DNA from: Owenia fusiformis
Lineage: Eukaryota > Annelida > Polychaeta > Sabellida > Oweniidae
Reading direction: 5' to 3'
Length of the DNA stretch: 64,000 bases
Assembly: GCA_903813345.2 (NCBI GenBank)
Contig: CAIIXF020000004.1
Location: 15,137,196 to 15,201,195, forward strand
The notes under the pieces are model-generated. The model searched no databases. It worked only from the letters and a program-made list of their open reading frames with translations, and had not been told where the DNA came from. The stretch's first letter is position 1. Every line of letters begins with the position of its first letter. The position numbers were made by a program, and so were the translations under genes. Of this stretch, positions 57,306 to 64,000 are shown in pieces.

Positions 57306-59254
57306 TTTGAAACTGATAAACTAAACCTGGAACATTTTCAAAACATTTGTGTAGAAGTGTGATGTTGAAAACTTTGCTCCATATGATAATGTTGTCATGT
57401 ATTTTCCAAATGAAATCATACGAGAGGTAAAGCTACTGAGGGGTGACTTCAAAAAATCAATGTTTGACAAATTAATTTAGTTTTGACCTTGGCCCACCCC
57501 CTCCCCCAGAACTAAATACCTCAAATGTTGAAATCATGAAGGTTCCAATGGAGCTTCCTTTGTACTGCATGAATGTCCATCATATTTTTTGAACCATTTA
57601 TAATTTATGATCTGTTTTATGTTCTACAGTAAGTATGGGGTAGGTAATGAATCATTTAGTTACTTGTTTGGGTAATACTGAAATGTTAAAAATGTTGGAT
57701 GGGAAACTAAATGTGTGTTAACCTCCTCAACCAAACTAAAGGACCTTATACACCCTCCATTGGGAACTCCCCATAATGGGAAAAAATAATTCATCTGATT
57801 TTTCAAAATGAGTATTCTGCTTCAATTATTACATTTATATGCACACTAGTATCTTGTTGACCTATATTCAGCACTGTATTGATGTATAGGCCACTTATTA
57901 GGGTCATAATTCAATCATGAAGTGTAGAGGCATAGATTCCAAACCAGGAAGTATTTTTGTGTCTGTCAAAATCCATTTACATCCTACGCATCCCTGCATC
58001 TTATCCAAATATGTTACTACATAATGAAATATAATAGTATAATCTTTGGTTTTACAAACTTGTATGATATTTGATAAGTGTAAAAGTTGTTTTTGGAGCA
58101 TTTTTCTATAGCCATTTTGTAGGGAAAAAAGTGATGAAAAAATGTACAATCTTTTAATTCTAAGTATGACCTGAATCGATTGCAAACTTCATATTTGCAC
58201 ATTTGATGAGATAAACCATTTGTGTCGTATTGTGAAATTATTTAGTTTGCAATCGATTCAGGTCATAGTGTATTTTTGGTATTTCTATGATAATCAATGG
58301 AAGCCAATGGCCTCTATTGGGATCTGCTGATATCCTCATGTTAAGTCAATGGTGCACAGCCCCATGTAAGTCAATACAACCTTACTGAACGAAATGATCC
58401 CTATCTCAGCTTATGTGTGTCCGAGCATTTTAATATTTTCCAAAGTATTATATGACATTTTATTCTTCATGTTACACCTACGAATGATTCATTTTGACCA
58501 TAGGGATATTTGCCAATAATTGCACCTTGTCCTTTACTTTGTTTCCTATCAGACATTAATATTTTGATGCTACCCCTAATGCACACATTAAATATATTTT
58601 CAAGTGATTTTCTTAACAGAAATGTGTTACAGGAACCTGCTCAAAACGTTGGAAGATGTTTTAATGGGGCAAATGTAAGAATATAACCAAGTATTGAGTT
58701 ACAAAATATACTCAACAGCAAGGCTTATAGTGTTGCAATTGTTACAAATGCCAAAAGCAAATATTTAAATTGGAAGCTATTGGGGTAAGAAAGGAGTAAA
58801 TGATACTGGTTTTGATGAATTTACATACATCTTGTAGTGTGTTGAGCTTGTGCTTTAAACCATCCAGTGTGTCAGCAGACTGTTTACGTCCACTTTCTAT
58901 AGTTTGGGCATGACGGCTCATCTGTTGCTGAAGTTGTCTCTGAAAAACACAGAATCTGAATCAAAACCAGTTACTGAACAAAGCATTCTCAACCATTTAG
59001 CCATATATTTTAAATGTCACGACCCACCATTTGTTACAGGCACCAAACCTAAAAATCAACCGCAATTCACAAAAAGTTGAAGACTACAACACTGGTGGTA
59101 ACATAAAATTTGAATCATAAGTCAATAGTATTCTTACTTTTATATCATCCTGTTGTTGTTGAAAAACCAGGTTTTCTTTGTCTTTTCTGACAGACTTCTC
59201 TCTATCTCTCAATGTGACTTCCCTGGTTGGCACATCGTCAAAATCTTCATGGAC
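57306..59254 (-). repeat. Inverted, diverged copy of window positions about 1-1140
   Basis: Reading the minus strand from 59195 to 57306 reproduces 1 to about 1140 (exon 54, intron, exon 289-399, next intron). In the exon 289-399 region differences are about 4-5%. The introns also have indels, including some 700-800 extra bases at about 57780-58570 here. Shared blocks include CATCTTCCAACGTT and AGAACATAAAACAGATCATA. Confidence 0.9.
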
Positions 59255-60362
59255 CTGGAGACACGAAAAATATTGTATTACAAAAAAAAGATATGCAGTA
59301 TAGTACCTGTGTTGTTAAATTTTGCCTCAGATTTTGCTTTTAAAATATGCAATCAGTGTTGTTGACCTTTGAAGGACATTCATATGGTAGGTCTATCTAC
59401 AAATCTCTTATGACTTATGACTATAGTATGAACTCTCCAATTAAATGAAGATATTTTATTCTTTTTAAAATATTTTATTATACTATTATCATTAAAAATC
59501 CATGACAATAAATTGAAAATGCTACAATGAAGGACATCTATAATGCCACTAGCGATTGAATTCCTCTCCTATGACCTGTACTTGATAAGATAATAGAAAT
59601 ACAATCTGTTTATAAAAAAACAGTATTCTTCCTCGAAATTTCTTCATAGTGTAACCACAACAATGTCGACGTAACAAGATGTCTTCATTATCATTACATC
59701 TCAAAGTTCTAGCAAGGCAGTTATTTATTAGTTATCTGTTTAAGGTACATTTGAATTTTTCTTGATTGTAGACTATAAAGGACTTACTAGTCTTAAGTTC
59801 TGTTTTAAAGTCAGCAAATGTTTTTCTATGTGTTCTTTTTGTTGATACAGTATGTCAGTTTCTACTCCTGTGTTGTCAACCACTCTAGACTTCTCTAACT
59901 CATGTAAACCTTGAGAAACTTCCTGTAAATAGATAAACATCCATTTTGCCGATGATATGGTGTTCTTAAGCCTTGTAAACATTGGGAAACGTCATTGCAA
60001 GATTCAGGATCAAATTATTAGATGCAATCCTTCGATCTATCTACCTTGAGCAGTTAATTGTATATCCCGAATGCTAAGATGCAAAACTACCTGTTTTAAT
60101 AAGTTCAAGATACAGTACAACCATTTTACTATATAAGGAATAATAATATGAATCAATAAAACTTGTTCTGCATTATAAAGTAACTAATACTTATTCTTAT
60201 TTTTACAAACAAAATGGCAATATTATTTACAGATTTACAGAAACAAATCGTAATGAAAATATATCAAACCTCTTTTATATCAGATTTAAGTTGATATAAA
60301 GCTTTCTCCAACTTGCTGTCCTTCTCTCTGCTTTGTTCTTTGATTCTTAATAAGTGATCAAA
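58829..60362 (-). CDS. CNTRL: Centriolin C-terminal exons, inverted copy after the gap
   Basis: Exons 60362-60270, 59922-59788, 59254-59138 and 58939-58829, all phase 0. They read FDHLLRIKEQSREKDSKLEK; EVSQGLHELEKSRVVDNTGV and EHIEKHLLTLKQNLRL; VHEDFDDVPTREVTLRDREK; RQLQQQMSRHAQTIESGRK. They follow the end of vertebrate centriolin (MRTLKSEVKDEI; NENLEGELESLKENLPF; LRHREDRLKAQLRHCMSKQ). Donors are GTTTGA, GTAAGT, GTAAGA and GTATGT. No stop or shift is seen in these four. The two last exons correspond to 1-54 and 289-399, with few residue changes (LEF to LVF, EIGR to ESGR). The earlier exons would lie beyond 64000 and the tail exons on the far side of the gap. Confidence 0.9.
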
Positions 60363-60364
60363 CT

Positions 60365-60918
60365 AGCGTAATCTTTGTTTAGGTGTGCTAAGCATACATG
60401 CAGCTATGTTTCTCTTGATTTACTCCCGCTTAATAGGTAGAGGATATACTGAGTCAGTGATTATAACAGTACTCATCAGATTTATTTTGGAAGCTTATTC
60501 CACAATCTTATTTGGTAAACAATACAATGAGTGATTTCAGAACTCATCAGACTTTATTTTGAAGGCTGATTTGAGTGATTTCAAAATTAATCAATGAGCA
60601 ATTATCCACTTATCCCTCATAAGTTCATTTGATTTGATTTGATCTGATTTGATGGGTAATGTAATGCATATCCATGTAAATATATTTTAATCTGGAAAAT
60701 ATCTGTATATATCTGTAAATACTATATTAGTCCTTTTTTGAATGATCTTTGGTATTATAATATGATATATGTTTGCAATCATGTTATGACAGTGCTTGCT
60801 CCTTTAACTTTTTCCCCAGTCAATGTCCAGTTAATGACTGGTAACTTATTAAATGAACTGACATGTTTCATTATCACAAATATGAACATTTATGGTGAAC
60901 CTACACATTTTTACCTAA
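60365..60918. other. Intron of the inverted copy, nothing recognised
   Basis: AT-rich, with a TTTGATTTGATTTGATCTGA simple repeat near 60628. It probably contains the 5' leader of the LINE that follows. Confidence 0.4.
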
Positions 60919-60951
60919 TTGAACAACATTATAATCGCTGATAACAATGAC

Positions 60952-63900
60952 ATGAATTTATGGATGGAACTTCCTTTTGCTAATTATTTAGATGATACTA
61001 TAGATGTAAATAATTATGAACATTTGCTTTTTGATCCAAGAACAACACAATTGAATAATGAATACAATGAATTGACTGAACAAGACATTGTGAACCAATC
61101 TATTATGCTATCATGCAAATACTTATACCCAGAATCATTAAATTCGAAACTTCAATCACAACATAATGTGTCAATGAATTTTGGTTGCATTAATGCAAGA
61201 AGCCTATCGCATAATTTTTCAAAAGTTGTTAATTTAAATGAGATACTGAATAATCAAATTGACATTCTTGGAATTACAGAAACATGGCTTAAAGAAAATG
61301 ATGAACAAAATTTTTTAATGAATGGCTTTAATTCTGAATTTGTTTCAAGACAGGATCGAATTGGTGGAGGGGTAGGTATATTTATTCGCGATATCATTAA
61401 GTACAAGCTGAGACCAGATCTTATAATTGAAAATGACTATGATACCCAAGCACTTACAGTTGAAATTGAGCAGTCAAATGACAAAAACATATTAGTTTCA
61501 GTTATCTATAAACCCCCTGATGTTGATATTAGCCAATTTAACAAAGATCTTACACAATTTCTGAATATAATGACCAAGGAAAATAAAGAAATATTTTTGA
61601 TGGGAGACTTTAATATAAATATACTTAACACTGATCATGAAGAAACTGCTAACTTTGTGAATATATTATACTCTTTTAACTTATATCCAACCATTTTCAA
61701 ACCAACACGAGTTACTACACAAACAGCTTCCTTGATAGATAATATTTTTACCAATTCTCTTAAGGCCAGTCAATCCGGTATAATTTTAACTGATATTTCT
61801 GACCACTTTCCTATATATGTAACGACTGACTTACCTATTAATAAGAAAGTGAGTAAACGCATTTCTTTTCGCCAAATGAAAAACAAAAATCATATTACCT
61901 TTAAATTACGCCTCTCTGAACTTGACTTTTCCCAGCTATATGAATTTGATGATGTCAATTTAGGCTATGCATATTTTATTGAAAAAATTCAAAGTCTCTA
62001 TAATGAATGCTTCCCGGTAACTACTAAATATATTAAATATTACTACAACAATAAAAAACCTTGGCTGACAGAAGGAATTTTGACCTCTATAAAATTTAAA
62101 AATAAACTTTACATTAATTACATAAAGCACCCTACACAAGATAAGCTTGAATCTTACAAAAAGTATAAACGCATTTTAAGGCAAACTATTCGACATGCAG
62201 AAAAACTTCATTACAGTTATAAATTTGAACAATCATCTGGTAATATAAAAGACACCTGGACACACATTAATGAAATATTAAACAGAGGAAAGAAATTGCA
62301 AATATCACCTGATAAATTTATACACAATAATAAAACATTTACTAATCCTAAAGAAATAGCTAATGGTTTTAATGATTATTTTGTCAATGTTGGAAATAAT
62401 TTGGCAAAAAACATACCTAATTCTCATAAAACATTTCAACATTATTTGAAGAAAATGTCTAATTCTTTAAACCAAAGTTTATATCTACGACATGTAACTT
62501 TTGACGAAATAAAATCGATTTTAGATAATTTGAAAGATAAATCTGCTGGTAATGATGATATTAAGCCTATAGTTATCAAAAATAGTAGTGCCATCCTTGC
62601 AAAACCTCTTGTATTCCTAACTCAACTATCTTTCAAAACTGGCATCTTTCCAGATGATTTGAAAGTTGCCAAGGTAATTTCATTATATAAAAAAGGTACA
62701 AAACAATTCTTCAGTAACTATAGACCTATTTCTTTGGTATCTGTTTTTTCAAAAATAATTGAAAAAGTAATGGCTCATAGACTTACAGATTTTTTTGAAA
62801 AATTCAAACTTTTGTGTCGTAATCAATTTGGCTTTAGAAAAAATAGATCCACTTACTTGGCTATACTTTCTTTTTTAGAAAATTTACGTAAAGCATTAGA
62901 CGATAAACAGTTCTCTATTGGCATATTCTTGGACCTCAGTAAAGCATTTGATACTGTTAATCATGACATTTTATTATCTAAACTCAACTTTTATGGTGTT
63001 AGAGGAAAAGCTAATGATTGGTTTAGAAGTTATCTAAATAATCGAAAACAATTTACTGTATATGGAGATAATAATGTTAAATCTCAGGAACAATCAATCA
63101 CATGTGGAGTTCCACAAGGCACTACCTTAGGCCCTATTTTGTTTATAATATATATCAATGACATTATATGTTCTAGTTCTTTGTTAAAATATGTAGTTTT
63201 TGCAGATGATACAAACATCTTGTATTCTGATAAGAACATTAATAATCTGATAACTAAATTAAATTGTGAACTCTATAAAATTGATGATTGGTTTTGTGCT
63301 AATAAGCTATCTCTTAACGTACAGAAGACGTAATTTATGATATATACAACCTGCAAACATAAAGTTCCACAAAATATTGAGATCAAAATAAGAGATAATT
63401 TAGTAGAGAGAGTGCAATCAATCAACTTCTTAGGGATAATTATTGATGAGGATTTAAACTGGAAGGAACATATAAAAAAAATATCGCTTAAAATATCAAA
63501 AATCATCGGGATACTATTTAAAAATAGACATAAACTAAATACAAAAGCACTTCTATCAATTTACTATTCACTTATATATTCTCAAATTCAATACTGTATA
63601 TGTGCTTGGGGAAATGCAGGCAAAACTGCAACAAATTCAATTTTTCAACTACAAAAACGTTTTTTAAGAATTATTACTTACAGTGGAAACAGAGAACATA
63701 CCGGGCCATTCTTTAAACAATTTAAAATTCTAAAATTTACGGACATATATGACCTTAATATTCTTCAACTAACTTACAAATGTATTAACAGACCCGATTC
63801 TTTTCCAAGTGACATTTTTATAGACTTCTTTGAAAAAAACAATAGTGTTCATCAACACAACACTAGACAGAATGAACAAGTTCATGTTACAAAATTCAAA

Positions 63901-64000
63901 ACCAATTATTTAAGATACAGTTTTAAAGTACAAGGTGAAATTATCTGGAACAAAATTCCTAATACTATTAAACTTACCAATAATATTTATAAACTAAAAA
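60952..64000 (+). mobile_element. Nearly intact non-LTR retrotransposon (APE endonuclease + RT)
   Basis: One frame runs from MNLWMELPFANYL (ATG 60952) to a TAA at about 63331, then continues in the same frame to the window edge. Endonuclease: GITETWLKEND, GGGVGIFIRD, MGDFNINIL, SLIDNIFTNS, ISDHFPIY. RT: SNYRPISLVSVFSKIIEKVM, NQFGFRKNRSTY, FLDLSKAFDTVNH, GVPQGTTLGP, VFADDTNILY. Thumb and C-terminus: SINFLGIIIDEDLNWKEHI, YYSLIYSQIQYCICAWGNAG. The order matches the minus-strand element at 22-25 kb. The single in-frame TAA (NVQKT-stop-FMIY) replaces a position that is usually Lys. The end lies outside the window. It is inserted in an intron of the inverted centriolin copy. Confidence 0.9.

Noticed and set aside
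1-64000. Operons, ribosome-binding sites or a defence island
   Set aside because: The window is animal nuclear DNA with spliceosomal introns; no prokaryotic features are present.

Overview
This is an AT-rich, intron-rich animal nuclear window with one 500-N assembly gap (56806-57305). Spliceosomal introns with GT..AG borders, a centrosomal coiled-coil gene, several non-LTR retrotransposon clades, mariner-type elements with TA target sites and a tRNA-derived SINE all point to a metazoan. The very repeat-dense introns and the nested ankyrin, protease and Kazal genes suggest a marine invertebrate, either a lophotrochozoan or an invertebrate deuterostome. I cannot name the species.

The backbone is centriolin (CNTRL/CEP110), a protein of the mother centriole and midbody, but its parts are in the wrong order. 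(1) Positions 1-3916, + strand: the last five exons of a centriolin gene, with stop codon and AATAAA. (2) Positions 6841-56805, + strand: a copy that begins inside the LRR domain, with no recognisable N-terminal exons before it, and runs through about 16 coiled-coil exons into the gap. It has two in-frame nonsense codons, one frameshift, one non-GT donor, a reading-phase break and two duplicated exons, so it looks like a decaying or non-reference copy. (3) Positions 58829-60362, - strand, after the gap: four C-terminal exons that are an inverted, roughly 4-5% diverged second copy of the sequence at the window start. Either centriolin is locally duplicated, or haplotypes and contigs were mis-joined here.

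Large introns of copy 2 host three unrelated antisense genes. They are a PA-clan trypsin-like protein with an intact His/Asp/Ser triad (13887-15296), a single-exon 904-residue ankyrin protein built from near-identical three-repeat modules (30981-33695), and a small secreted Kazal inhibitor in three exons (38702-39604). Nothing links them functionally to centriolin.

Most of the rest is repeat. There are two non-LTR elements with APE endonuclease and RT (22.0-25.3 kb minus; 60.9 kb to the end plus), an L1/Tx1-like relic (28.6-29.8 kb), and a third LINE relic split by a SINE (42.2-43.6 kb). There are mariner elements and MITEs at 1.45, 5.2, 8.0, 8.8, 17.6, 47.1 and 54.0 kb, and fold-back palindromes at 16.3-17.0 and 37.2-38.2 kb. 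A nested inverted-repeat element at about 49.9-56.5 kb carries fragments of a PIN/FEN-like gene. Two hairpin-headed repeat families also recur.
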